NCBI GenBank assembly: GCA_035705495.1
Contig: DASSWB010000137.1
Span: 1-36,114, forward strand
Direction of reading: 5' to 3'
Length of the DNA: 36,114 nucleotides
Origin: DASSWB01 sp035705495
GTDB lineage: Bacteria > Bacteroidota > Bacteroidia > Flavobacteriales > Flavobacteriaceae
Below are positions 23,457 to 30,297 of this stretch, piece by piece; positions within the stretch are counted from its first letter, which is position 1; every line of letters starts with the position of its first letter. Below the pieces are notes generated by a model, which did not search any database, was not told the DNA's origin, and worked only from the letters and a program-made list of their open reading frames with translations. Made by a program: the position numbers and the translations under genes.

Positions 23457-24905
23457 TTATTGCTTAACCATTTGAGTGGTTACCTCCGTTTTATTGTTCC
23501 CCCAGTTATTATAGATATAGGTAAGAACGTTCGCTACATCAGCATCTGAAATATTCTGGGGCGGCATCATACTATTGTATGTTTGGCCATTTACTACGAT
23601 CTTTCCATTTAACCCGTGCTTCACAATTTTTATGGCACGTTTTGGATCTGCATTCAAGTAATCTGAACTGGCAAGCGGAGGGAATACACCTGGAATTCCT
23701 GTACCTGCTTGTTGATGACAGGCCAAACAGTTTTGGCTATATATTACTTTACCACGTTCTATTTTTTCGGATAGGGAAAGCATATCAACAATCTCTTCAG
23801 TTTCACTGCCGGGTCCGTCGAGTGCAAGTCGTGTTTCTGGCTGATACAATTTTTCTTCTATTTTACCACCAAATACCACTTGGTTTCCTTTACCTTCTAC
23901 TTTCAGAATACCCAACGCACCTTTGTTGAAAGCTCTGAAAATCGAGTGGTCAACAAGTACATATTCACCCGGAACATCAACTTTGAATTCTACCATGGCA
24001 GCTCCACCAGCAGGAATTAAAGTTGTTCCTATATTTTCATTGACCATTTTACCGCCTTCAACATATACTTTGTCAAAAATCTCACCGATCAAGTGAAAGG
24101 AAGAAACCAAGTTTGGTCCCCCATTTCCAACGTATAATCTTACGGTTTCACCAACTTCGGCAGTTATTGCATTGTCGCCTGTCAAAGCTCCAACACTACC
24201 GTTGAATACAACGTAGTCTGCATCTTCCTCAACAGCTTTATTCATATCAAAAGCCTGCAAACCTTGTTCTCCATAATTTCCGGAAGTATAAAAATCACCT
24301 TGCATAATGTAGAATTCCTTATCTACAGGAGGAAGTCCCCCAGCAGGTTCAACCAATATCAAACCGTACATTCCATTTGCAATGTGCATACCAACCGGAG
24401 CCGTTGCGCAATGATATACATACAAACCTGGATTTAGCGCTTTAAAGGTAAAAACAGCTTCATGGCCTGGAGCCACAAAAGATGATTCTGCTCCACCACC
24501 AGGACCGGTTACCGCATGTAAATCGATATTGTGCGGCAATTTGCTGTCTGGGTGGTTTTTCAAGTGAAATTCGATTTCATCCCCCACTCTGGTCCTGATA
24601 AAACTACCGGGAACGGTACCGTCAAAAGTCCAGTAAACGTAAGTTACACCATCGGTCATTTCCATCTCCTTTTCTATGACCTCCATATTGACAACCAATT
24701 TTGTTGCAGCCCTATCTCCAACAGGACGCGGAACAAAAGGAGGCGCTGTTAGCTCAGCTTCCATTTCGCCATAGACATTCATTTTTAAAGGATCGTCATT
24801 TTTAGCTTTCGCATTTTCACAAGAAGTAAAAAGTCCGAATAAAAGAATAGTAGCAGTGAAAAAGACACCAAATTTTAAGTTCATTTTATTAGCAGTTTTT
24901 TTCAT
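23457..24905 (-). CDS. nirK: Copper nitrite reductase (AniA-type) with fused cytochrome c domain
   Basis: 482 residues from the chosen ATG. It reduces nitrite to NO outside the inner membrane. A lipoprotein signal ends GLFTSC (C29). Two cupredoxin domains span about 45-340. Type 1 copper ligands are H125, C166, H174 and M179; type 2 ligands are H130, H165 and H320; the catalytic pair is D128 and H271. HCATAPVGMHIANGMYG resembles the Neisseria AniA class. A cytochrome c domain follows (CLACH, C393/C396/H397, with M447 as likely axial ligand) and would pass electrons to the copper site. A start at 24884 (MNLKF) is also possible. The TTG at 24914 seems less likely. First gene of nirK-nirV-sco. 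Confidence 0.96.
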   Translation of the reverse strand: MKKTANKMNLKFGVFFTATILLFGLFTSCENAKAKNDDPLKMNVYGEMEAELTAPPFVPRPVGDRAATKLVVNMEVIEKEMEMTDGVTYVYWTFDGTVPGSFIRTRVGDEIEFHLKNHPDSKLPHNIDLHAVTGPGGGAESSFVAPGHEAVFTFKALNPGLYVYHCATAPVGMHIANGMYGLILVEPAGGLPPVDKEFYIMQGDFYTSGNYGEQGLQAFDMNKAVEEDADYVVFNGSVGALTGDNAITAEVGETVRLYVGNGGPNLVSSFHLIGEIFDKVYVEGGKMVNENIGTTLIPAGGAAMVEFKVDVPGEYVLVDHSIFRAFNKGALGILKVEGKGNQVVFGGKIEEKLYQPETRLALDGPGSETEEIVDMLSLSEKIERGKVIYSQNCLACHQQAGTGIPGVFPPLASSDYLNADPKRAIKIVKHGLNGKIVVNGQTYNSMMPPQNISDADVANVLTYIYNNWGNNKTEVTTQMVKQ

Positions 24906-24940
24906 AATTGACAAATAATAAGTACATTGATTTTATGGTA

Positions 24941-24983
24941 CAAATGTCAGGCAGAAGGGCAGTTTTAAACATGACCCCAATCA
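24941..24983 (-). promoter_or_regulatory. nirK promoter with CRP/FNR-type operator
   Basis: Read on the minus strand, operator TGATTGGGGTCA (24972-24983, centre 24977.5) precedes a -7 box GACATTTG (24941-24948, centre 24944.5), exactly 33 bp away. The box has the same first-base change (G for T) as the ric promoter. A second candidate pair, TTTG-N20-TATTATTTG, lies nearer the gene at 24912-24944, so the true start site needs mapping. Confidence 0.55.
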
Positions 24984-25025
24984 TATTGAGTAACAATTCT
25001 CAAAAATTTATTAGCGCCAAAAACC

Positions 25026-25068
25026 TGATATTTATCATGTTTGACCTGCAGATGGAAATCTAATTTTG
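25026..25068 (+). promoter_or_regulatory. Cupin-gene promoter with FNR-type operator
   Basis: Operator TGATATTTATCA at 25026-25037 (TGAT-N4-ATCA, centre 25031.5) and a perfect -7 box TAATTTTG at 25061-25068 (centre 25064.5), 33 bp apart. With transcription starting near 25072 the operator would be centred near -41, the classic position for a CRP/FNR activator that overlaps the -33 region. It is divergent from the nirK promoter. Confidence 0.68.
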
Positions 25069-25107
25069 CAGCTGTTCTTATTAATAGGTATTAAAAAAAA
25101 TTGAGAT

Positions 25108-25410
25108 ATGATCATAAAGGAAATAGTAAAGGAGCTGGAAACGGCAGAAAAGCCCGTTGCAAAAATGTTGAGAAAGGGAGAAGCGTTTAATGTGCTGGCA
25201 ATAGGTTTTAGAAAAGGAATGGTCCTCACTAAACATAAAAGTAATTTGCCAGCAAGATTGGTGGTTATAAAAGGAGAAGTGGTTTATAATAATGATTCCA
25301 AAGGAACCACTCTATCACTTTATGACGAATACGAAATTCCGGTTGATGAAATTCACTGGGTAGAAGCAAATGAGGATAGTATTATCACTGTAATCAAGGG
25401 AGAAGTTTAA
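25108..25410 (+). CDS. Small cupin-fold protein of unknown function
   Basis: 100 residues with a beta-rich single-domain cupin pattern: GMVLTKHKSNLPARLVVIKGEVVYNN, then LYDEYEIPVDEIHWVEANEDSIITVIKGEV. Possible metal ligands are the histidine of the TKHK segment and H in DEIHWVEA, fewer than in enzymatic cupins. Small cupins of this size are common beside Crp-controlled and denitrification genes in Bacteroidota, but I know of no proven activity. Its promoter has one of the best FNR-type operators in the window, so the protein probably acts under low oxygen or NO. It is divergent from nirK. Confidence 0.78.
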   Translation: MIIKEIVKELETAEKPVAKMLRKGEAFNVLAIGFRKGMVLTKHKSNLPARLVVIKGEVVYNNDSKGTTLSLYDEYEIPVDEIHWVEANEDSIITVIKGEV

Positions 25411-25507
25411 TTATTCATTGATTAGTTTTTCAGTTTTAAAAAATCAGTCTTTAAAATGAATTAATAGCGTCTTTCTTCTGAACAGATTTTATTGAAAACC
25501 CGTGAAC

Positions 25508-26785
25508 ATGAATGAATTAAAAATTGTTTCCCCTCAAGAGGCCGTTGCAAAAGTAAAATCTGGAGACAGAGTATTTTTTCAAGGTGCGGCAATGACTCCC
25601 AACACTTTGATTGATGCCTTATGTCAAAATTATAAAGGACTACGAGACATTGAGATTTTTCAAATCCATACTGAAGGTCACGCAAAATATACAACCGCAC
25701 CTTACAACGAAGCTTTTATTGTAAACAGTTGTTTTGTTGGAGGCAATGTGAGGGCAACGGTCAATTCCAATTACGGTGCTTACATTCCGATTTTTTTGAG
25801 TGAAATTCATTTACTTTTCAGAAAAAACATTTTGCCTTTAGATGTGGCATTTATACAAGTTTCCCCACCGGATAAACATGGTTTTTGCTCACTGGGGGTT
25901 TCGGTGGATATCACTTTACCCGCAATTCAAACCGCAAAAAGAGTTATTGCACAAGTGAATCCGCAGGTGCCGAGAACGCATGGTGACGGAATTATTCATG
26001 TAAGTCATATTGATGCAGCTATTGAAATTGATGAACCTATTCATATTTCCAAGATTGCAACACCGACAGAAATCGAGCAGCAAATTGGAAAACATGTTGC
26101 AGCTTTAATTGAAGATGGCGCAACTTTACAAATGGGAATCGGCGGAATTCCGAATGTGGTACTTGCAAATCTTGTAAACCACAAAAGATTGGGAATTCAT
26201 ACCGAAATGTTTTCCGACGGAATTTTACCCTTGGTTGAAAAAGGAATTATCACTGGAGAGGAAAAAGAAGTAAAAACAGGCAAAATAGTCACGTGTTTTG
26301 CCGTTGGATCCCAAAAATTATATGATTTTATCAATGACAATCCATTGGTTCATTTTAAAGAAGCTGCCTACACAAACGACACTGCGATTATTAGAAGAAA
26401 CCCAAAAGTCACCGCAATAAATTCAGCAATAGAAATAGATATCACTGGCCAGGTTTGCGCAGATACAATAGGAAAATTCCAGTATTCGGGAGTTGGTGGC
26501 CAAATGGATTTCATCCGCGGAGCTTCTTTATCTGAAAGCGGAAAAGCAATTATTGCGATGCCTTCCGTTACAAACAAAGGCGTTTCCAAAATTGTTCCGT
26601 TTCTTAAAGAAGGTGCCGGCGTGACAACAACCAGAGCACACGTTCATTATATTGCCACAGAATATGGCGTTGTTGATCTCTACGGAAAAAATCTAAAACA
26701 GCGGGCAAAAGCATTGATTTCCATTGCGCATCCAGATCATCGGGAAGCGTTGGAAAAAGAAGCTTTTCAACGATTTAATTCTTAA
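25508..26785 (+). CDS. Acetyl-CoA hydrolase/transferase family protein (4-hydroxybutyrate CoA-transferase-like)
   Basis: 425 residues from the ATG at 25508; a GTG two codons earlier is in frame. It has the two-domain CoA-transferase layout: FFQGAAMTPNTLIDAL and FVGGNVRATVN in the N-terminal half, QMGIGGIPNVVLANLVNHK and the glutamate-bearing HTEMFSDGI in the middle, then QMDFIRGASLSESGKAIIAMPS and GVVDLYGKNLKQRAKALISIAHP at the end. Such enzymes move CoA between acetate, butyrate or similar acids, or hydrolyse acetyl-CoA. The family is common near denitrification and fermentation genes, where it may help use carboxylic acids when oxygen is low. The exact substrate cannot be read from sequence. 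No operator of the TGA-N6-TCA type is seen before it. Confidence 0.88.
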   Translation: MNELKIVSPQEAVAKVKSGDRVFFQGAAMTPNTLIDALCQNYKGLRDIEIFQIHTEGHAKYTTAPYNEAFIVNSCFVGGNVRATVNSNYGAYIPIFLSEIHLLFRKNILPLDVAFIQVSPPDKHGFCSLGVSVDITLPAIQTAKRVIAQVNPQVPRTHGDGIIHVSHIDAAIEIDEPIHISKIATPTEIEQQIGKHVAALIEDGATLQMGIGGIPNVVLANLVNHKRLGIHTEMFSDGILPLVEKGIITGEEKEVKTGKIVTCFAVGSQKLYDFINDNPLVHFKEAAYTNDTAIIRRNPKVTAINSAIEIDITGQVCADTIGKFQYSGVGGQMDFIRGASLSESGKAIIAMPSVTNKGVSKIVPFLKEGAGVTTTRAHVHYIATEYGVVDLYGKNLKQRAKALISIAHPDHREALEKEAFQRFNS

Positions 26786-26794
26786 GAAGTTGAC

Positions 26795-26823
26795 TTGACA
26801 ATTTCGGTTAATTTGTAACTTTA
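26795..26823 (+). promoter_or_regulatory. Promoter of the thioredoxin-crp pair
   Basis: TTG (26795-26797, within TTGACA) and TAACTTTA (26816-26823) are 18 bases apart, near the Bacteroidota consensus. No TGA-N6-TCA site stands 33 bp before the box, unlike the six operator promoters, so this one looks constitutive. Confidence 0.45.
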
Positions 26824-26846
26824 GAAAGATTTTTAAATTTAAGAAA

Positions 26847-27146
26847 ATGAAAAGCAGTTTCAACCAGATTATTGATGACGGAAAACCGGTTTTAATCGAT
26901 TTTTTTGCCGATTGGTGCGGACCTTGTCAAACTTTGGCGCCCATTTTAAAAGAGGCAAAAGAGGAGTTGGGCGATCATGTGAAAATAGTGAAGGTGGATG
27001 TTGATAAAAACCAGCAATTGGCATCGAAATTTCAAGTCCGCGGAGTACCGACACTCATTTTGTTTAAGGACGGAAAGCAACTTTGGAGACAAAGTGGTTT
27101 GATCTCAAAAAGGGATCTGGTACAAATTATTAATTCCCATCAATAG
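26847..27146 (+). CDS. Thioredoxin
   Basis: 99 residues, a complete small thioredoxin with the redox site WCGPC (C24, C27) in DFFADWCGPCQTLAPIL, the cis-proline segment VRGVPTLILFKDGK, and WRQSGLISKRDLV at the C-terminus. It ends 8 bases before the crp gene, so the two are co-transcribed. It could keep a regulator or NO-stressed proteins reduced. A related but cysteine-free protein is encoded at 35369-35668. Confidence 0.93.
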   Translation: MKSSFNQIIDDGKPVLIDFFADWCGPCQTLAPILKEAKEELGDHVKIVKVDVDKNQQLASKFQVRGVPTLILFKDGKQLWRQSGLISKRDLVQIINSHQ

Positions 27147-27154
27147 ATTTTTGA

Positions 27155-27751
27155 ATGATCAAAGAAAACCTTCTCCTCGATTTTGGTGCAAAAAAAGATT
27201 TGTATTCCAAAGGCGACCAGCTTTTTAATGAAGGTGATGCGGCCGTGAATTATTACCAAGTGGCTTCGGGAGAAATAAAAATGAACAATTACAATCTAGA
27301 CGGAAAAGAATTTATTCAAGGAATTTTTTCAGTCGGAGAAAGTTTTGGCGAACCGCCGCTTTTTGCAAATGTAAAATATCCAGCAAACGCCGAAGCAATT
27401 ACAGATTCCGAAGTCATTATACTTTCAAAAGAAAAATTCTTTCAACTACTGACTTCCAATCCGGAAGTGCATTTGGAAGTGACGGAAACTTTGGCGCGCC
27501 GACTCTATTATAAAGCAATAATGGCTTCCGAGATTAGCAGTCAGGAACCCGAACACAGAATTCTTCGGATTTTGGATTATCTCAAAAAACATGTTCATAA
27601 AGTGGAAGGAAAATTCAGCTTTAAAGTCGATTTAACCCGACAACAAATTGCCGATCTCACCGGATTAAGGGTTGAAACTGTAATCCGCGCAACCAAAGCC
27701 TTGGAAAAGAAAGGAGAATTGAAGATAAAAGAAAGAAAGGTTTATCGTTAA
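27155..27751 (+). CDS. Crp/Fnr-family transcription regulator without cysteines
   Basis: 198 residues. A beta-roll sensor domain (LYSKGDQLFNEGDAAVNYYQVASGEIK, SVGESFGEPPLF) is followed by a dimer helix and a Crp-type winged helix (VDLTRQQIADLTGLRVETVIRATKALEKKGEL). The recognition helix VETVIR keeps the E and R that contact TGA in CRP and FNR. The protein has no cysteine at all, so it cannot hold the FNR iron-sulfur cluster; sensing of NO through haem, as in DNR-type proteins, or another signal is possible. It lies next to the promoters it may control (globin pair, cupin, hemN). Confidence 0.92.
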   Translation: MIKENLLLDFGAKKDLYSKGDQLFNEGDAAVNYYQVASGEIKMNNYNLDGKEFIQGIFSVGESFGEPPLFANVKYPANAEAITDSEVIILSKEKFFQLLTSNPEVHLEVTETLARRLYYKAIMASEISSQEPEHRILRILDYLKKHVHKVEGKFSFKVDLTRQQIADLTGLRVETVIRATKALEKKGELKIKERKVYR

Positions 27752-27764
27752 TTCATTTTTAATC

Positions 27765-27790
27765 AAAAACTGCTCATTATCAGTTTTTTA
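27765..27790 (+). terminator. Terminator after crp
   Basis: AAAAACTG (27765-27772) and CAGTTTTT (27781-27788) form a stem around an 8-base loop, ending in T residues. It would end the thioredoxin-crp transcript before the operator of the next promoter at 27825. Confidence 0.65.
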
Positions 27791-27824
27791 CGATTGATAA
27801 AATCTTCAAAAAACAATGTGTTTA

Positions 27825-27867
27825 TGATTTTGATCATATTTAATTTTTGAGTGTGACACTACTTTTA
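27825..27867 (+). promoter_or_regulatory. Promoter of the small-membrane-protein/globin pair with FNR-type operator
   Basis: Operator TGATTTTGATCA at 27825-27836 (centre 27830.5), identical over 13 bases (with the preceding A) to the site before hemN. A -7 box TACTTTTA lies at 27860-27867 (centre 27863.5, one mismatch), exactly 33 bp away. The leader to the first gene is about 20 bases. Confidence 0.65.
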
Positions 27868-27892
27868 CACCAGAATTAAAACACATAATCTC

Positions 27893-28186
27893 ATGAAAAT
27901 TTATAGAGCTTTGTTAGCAGATTTTGAAGAATTATTTTTAGGTTATTCCGCTTTGGCAGTAATTCTATCCAGTTGTATAGGTTCAGTTGCCGCAATGACC
28001 GTTTTGATCAACGGGCATGATACGGGACAAATGATTCAGCTTTTTTTGGTCGTTGCATCAAGCATGTGGTATAACACTTCAGTTTTAGCACAAATGAAAC
28101 CTAAATTTGTATTTAATTCCTTACTTTTCAATATAATATTGAGCGTTGTTTTGATTGGCATCAACGTTTGGAAAATGATGTATTAA
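27893..28186 (+). CDS. Small membrane protein co-transcribed with truncated haemoglobin
   Basis: 97 residues with about three hydrophobic helices (YSALAVILSSCIGSVAAMTVLI, MIQLFLVVASSMWYNTSVLA, FNSLLFNIILSVVLIGINVW). I recognise no family. It ends one base before the start of the globin gene, so the two are surely one operon, and the shared operator-bearing promoter ties it to the low-oxygen/NO regulon. It could be a membrane partner or electron donor site for the globin, but this is only inferred from position. Confidence 0.75.
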   Translation: MKIYRALLADFEELFLGYSALAVILSSCIGSVAAMTVLINGHDTGQMIQLFLVVASSMWYNTSVLAQMKPKFVFNSLLFNIILSVVLIGINVWKMMY

Positions 28187-28187
28187 A

Positions 28188-28568
28188 ATGAAAAAAGATA
28201 TACAAAACAGGGAGGATGTTTTCCTCCTTGTTTCTACTTTTTATGCTAAGGTGAGGACTAATAAAGAAATTGGTCCTTTTTTTAATGAAACGATTTCAGA
28301 TTGGCCCGCACATATAGAAAAGCTCACCGATTTTTGGGAGACAAATCTGTTTTTTGCCAATAAATTCCGCGGAAATCCCATGAAAGCGCATCAAGAAGTC
28401 GATGCAAAATTCAACCACAGCATTGAACAGAAACATTTTGGCGAATGGCTGAATATGTGGTTCGCAACCATTGACGATCTTTTTGAGGGAGAAAGAGCGA
28501 ATATTGCAAAAAACCGCGCAAGAAATATGTCAACTCATTTGTTTATGCATATTTACCAAAGTCGGTAA
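28188..28568 (+). CDS. Group III truncated haemoglobin
   Basis: 126 residues, the size of group III (P-type) truncated globins. The family features are visible: VFLLVSTFYAKVRTNKEIGPFF in helices A-B, HIEKLTDFWETNLF in helix E region, GNPMKAHQEVD with the likely haem-binding proximal histidine H68, and KHFGEWLNMWF after it. Such globins are linked to NO handling in bacteria (for example Campylobacter Ctb). Its partner gene overlaps nothing but is only one base away, and a palindromic terminator follows. The promoter signal supports induction under NO or low oxygen. Confidence 0.9.
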   Translation: MKKDIQNREDVFLLVSTFYAKVRTNKEIGPFFNETISDWPAHIEKLTDFWETNLFFANKFRGNPMKAHQEVDAKFNHSIEQKHFGEWLNMWFATIDDLFEGERANIAKNRARNMSTHLFMHIYQSR

Positions 28569-28587
28569 ATAATTACGGCACTAAATA

Positions 28588-28610
28588 ATTCAGAATTATG
28601 AATTCTGAAT
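28588..28610. terminator. Palindromic hairpin after the globin gene
   Basis: ATTCAGAATT (28588-28597) pairs perfectly with AATTCTGAAT (28601-28610) around three bases. It lies between the convergent globin and hemN genes. The stem is AT-rich and the T-run weak, so a terminator is likely but not certain. Confidence 0.5.
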
Positions 28611-28657
28611 TAATAATTGTTTTTCACCGTCCTTGAGGGTTTTTCATTTTCGAAAAA

Positions 28658-28678
28658 CGTGGCAATCTGTTGCTAATA
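28658..28678. repeat. Fragment of the dispersed REP-like element
   Basis: CGTGGCAATCTGTTGCTA repeats the right half of the element at 14548-14565 without its left half. It appears as an orphan piece in the gap between the globin and hemN genes. Confidence 0.55.
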
Positions 28679-28705
28679 CAGAATAAAATTTGTTGTGTTA
28701 ACTTT

Positions 28706-30073
28706 TTAAACCGTCATCGAAAACAGCTGTGTTGCCGGTTGGTGACGTTGTAGGTGCAAATCAAAAGCCATGCATATATTACGAACAAACGGTCTTCCTT
28801 TTTCGGGAACGAAAATCGAATTCCCTCTGATCTCAACCAATCCATCAGCTTGCATTTCTTTTAAACTTTCCAATACAGAGGGAATTTCGGGAAAGTAAAG
28901 ATTCTCTTGGCTCCAGGAAGTTTTCAAATCACACATCAGGTTCAAAATATGCTTTCGTATAATTTCATCTTCATTCGTCAGTAAATGTCCACGGAAAATT
29001 GGCAACTCATTATTTTCAATTTTGTCATAATAATCTTCCAACTTCTTTACATTCTGTGCAAAACCACTCCAACTGTCGCTAATGGCAGAAACGCCCAAAC
29101 CAACCATTACTTTGGTTTTTGAAGAAGTATATCCCATAAAGTTTCGATGCAAATTTCCGTTTATGGTTGCCTTGTACAAGGAATCGGTTTTTAATGCAAA
29201 ATGATCCATTCCAATTTCTATATATCCCGCTTCGGCCAACATTTTTTTTCCGGTTTCGTACATCTCCCTTTTCACTTCCGCTGTTGGAAGGTCTTCATCT
29301 TTAAAACCACGTTGACCGTTTCCTTTAATCCAGGGTACATGCGCATAGCTGTAAAAAGCCAGCCGATCTGGCATTAATTTCTTGGTTTTCTCTATAGTCG
29401 ATTTTACATGATTTAAAGTTTGAAACGGAAGTCCGAAAATAATATCGTGACCAACAGATGTGTAACCAATTTGTCTCGCCTGCTCAGTCGCATTTTTTAC
29501 ATTTAAAAAAGGCTGAAACCTGTTGATTGCCTGTTGAACAACAAGATTGTAATCCTGAACCCCATAACTGACCCTTCTAAAACCAAGATCGTAAAGCACT
29601 TGAAGGTGTTCAGATTTTGTGTTGTTTGGATGACCCTCAAAACTGAAATCGGTTGTTTCAGCTTTTATCGCTTTCTGAAAAAGTCCGTCGATAAGCCGTT
29701 TTAAATTTTCCGGAGAGAAAAAAGTTGGAGTTCCCCCGCCCAAATGGATTTCTTTAATTACGGGTTTTTCCGAAAAAATCGATAAATACATCTGCCATTC
29801 CTGTAGCACCGCATTAATGTATGGCGATTCTACATTGTGTTGTTTTGTGATGCGTTTGTTACAACCACAGAATGTACAAAGACTTTCACAAAACGGAAGA
29901 TGGATATACAAACTTATACCTTCGGTTTTATTGCTTTCCAAAAATGATTTTTGGAGTTTGTCAAGATATTGGTCAATATAAAACTCAGCTTCATTCCAAT
30001 AGGGAACAGTCGGATAACTGGTATATCTCGGTCCCGGTACATTATATTTATTGATTAAATTTTTCTCCAACAT
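28706..30073 (-). CDS. hemN: Oxygen-independent coproporphyrinogen III oxidase
   Basis: 455 residues. A radical-SAM enzyme that makes protoporphyrinogen without oxygen, needed for haem under anoxia. The iron-sulfur motif CxxxCxxC is C62, C66, C69 (FCESLCTFCGCNK), followed by GGGTPTFFSPENL, RVSYGVQDYN and the HemN C-terminal domain. I start at the ATG at 30073 (MLEKNLINKYNVPGPRYTSYP), the usual HemN N-terminus. The frame stays open 10 codons more, to a position at or before the likely transcription start. An FNR-type operator controls it, as expected for this gene in other bacteria. Confidence 0.95.
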   Translation of the reverse strand: MLEKNLINKYNVPGPRYTSYPTVPYWNEAEFYIDQYLDKLQKSFLESNKTEGISLYIHLPFCESLCTFCGCNKRITKQHNVESPYINAVLQEWQMYLSIFSEKPVIKEIHLGGGTPTFFSPENLKRLIDGLFQKAIKAETTDFSFEGHPNNTKSEHLQVLYDLGFRRVSYGVQDYNLVVQQAINRFQPFLNVKNATEQARQIGYTSVGHDIIFGLPFQTLNHVKSTIEKTKKLMPDRLAFYSYAHVPWIKGNGQRGFKDEDLPTAEVKREMYETGKKMLAEAGYIEIGMDHFALKTDSLYKATINGNLHRNFMGYTSSKTKVMVGLGVSAISDSWSGFAQNVKKLEDYYDKIENNELPIFRGHLLTNEDEIIRKHILNLMCDLKTSWSQENLYFPEIPSVLESLKEMQADGLVEIRGNSIFVPEKGRPFVRNICMAFDLHLQRHQPATQLFSMTV

Positions 30074-30102
30074 GTATTCCAGATTTTTATCTTTTTTCAG
30101 CA

Positions 30103-30145
30103 CAAAATTACAGCGAGTCTAAAGTTCAGGACATGATTTTGATCA
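30103..30145 (-). promoter_or_regulatory. hemN promoter with FNR-type operator
   Basis: Operator TGATTTTGATCA (30134-30145, centre 30139.5) reads toward the gene on the minus strand, with a perfect -7 box TAATTTTG at 30103-30110 (centre 30106.5), exactly 33 bp away. An overlapping longer palindrome, TGATTTTG-N5-CAAAATCA (30134-30154), is also present. A start site near 30099 sets the hemN start codon to 30073. Confidence 0.68.
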
Positions 30146-30297
30146 GCAAAATCAGGAATCTTTACTTTTTTGTTAAAAACACAAATGATTGAAGTATAAA
30201 GAATTATTAAAATTCCCCAATATGGTCAGAAATGGTGTTAATTATTTCTCAATCAACATAATATTAAAACTTTTTGAAGGGCTGAAGGTTATTTTTG

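Noticed and set aside
24912..24944. TTTG-N20-TATTATTTG as the main nirK promoter
   Set aside because: The -7 part needs one extra base between TA and TTTG, while the GACATTTG box at 24941-24948 keeps the exact 33-bp spacing to an operator shared with five other promoters. It was kept only as an alternative.
26847..27146. Possible split or duplicated origin of the two thioredoxins as a mobile unit
   Set aside because: They are about 8 kb apart in opposite orientation with clearly diverged sequence and no flanking repeats in common.
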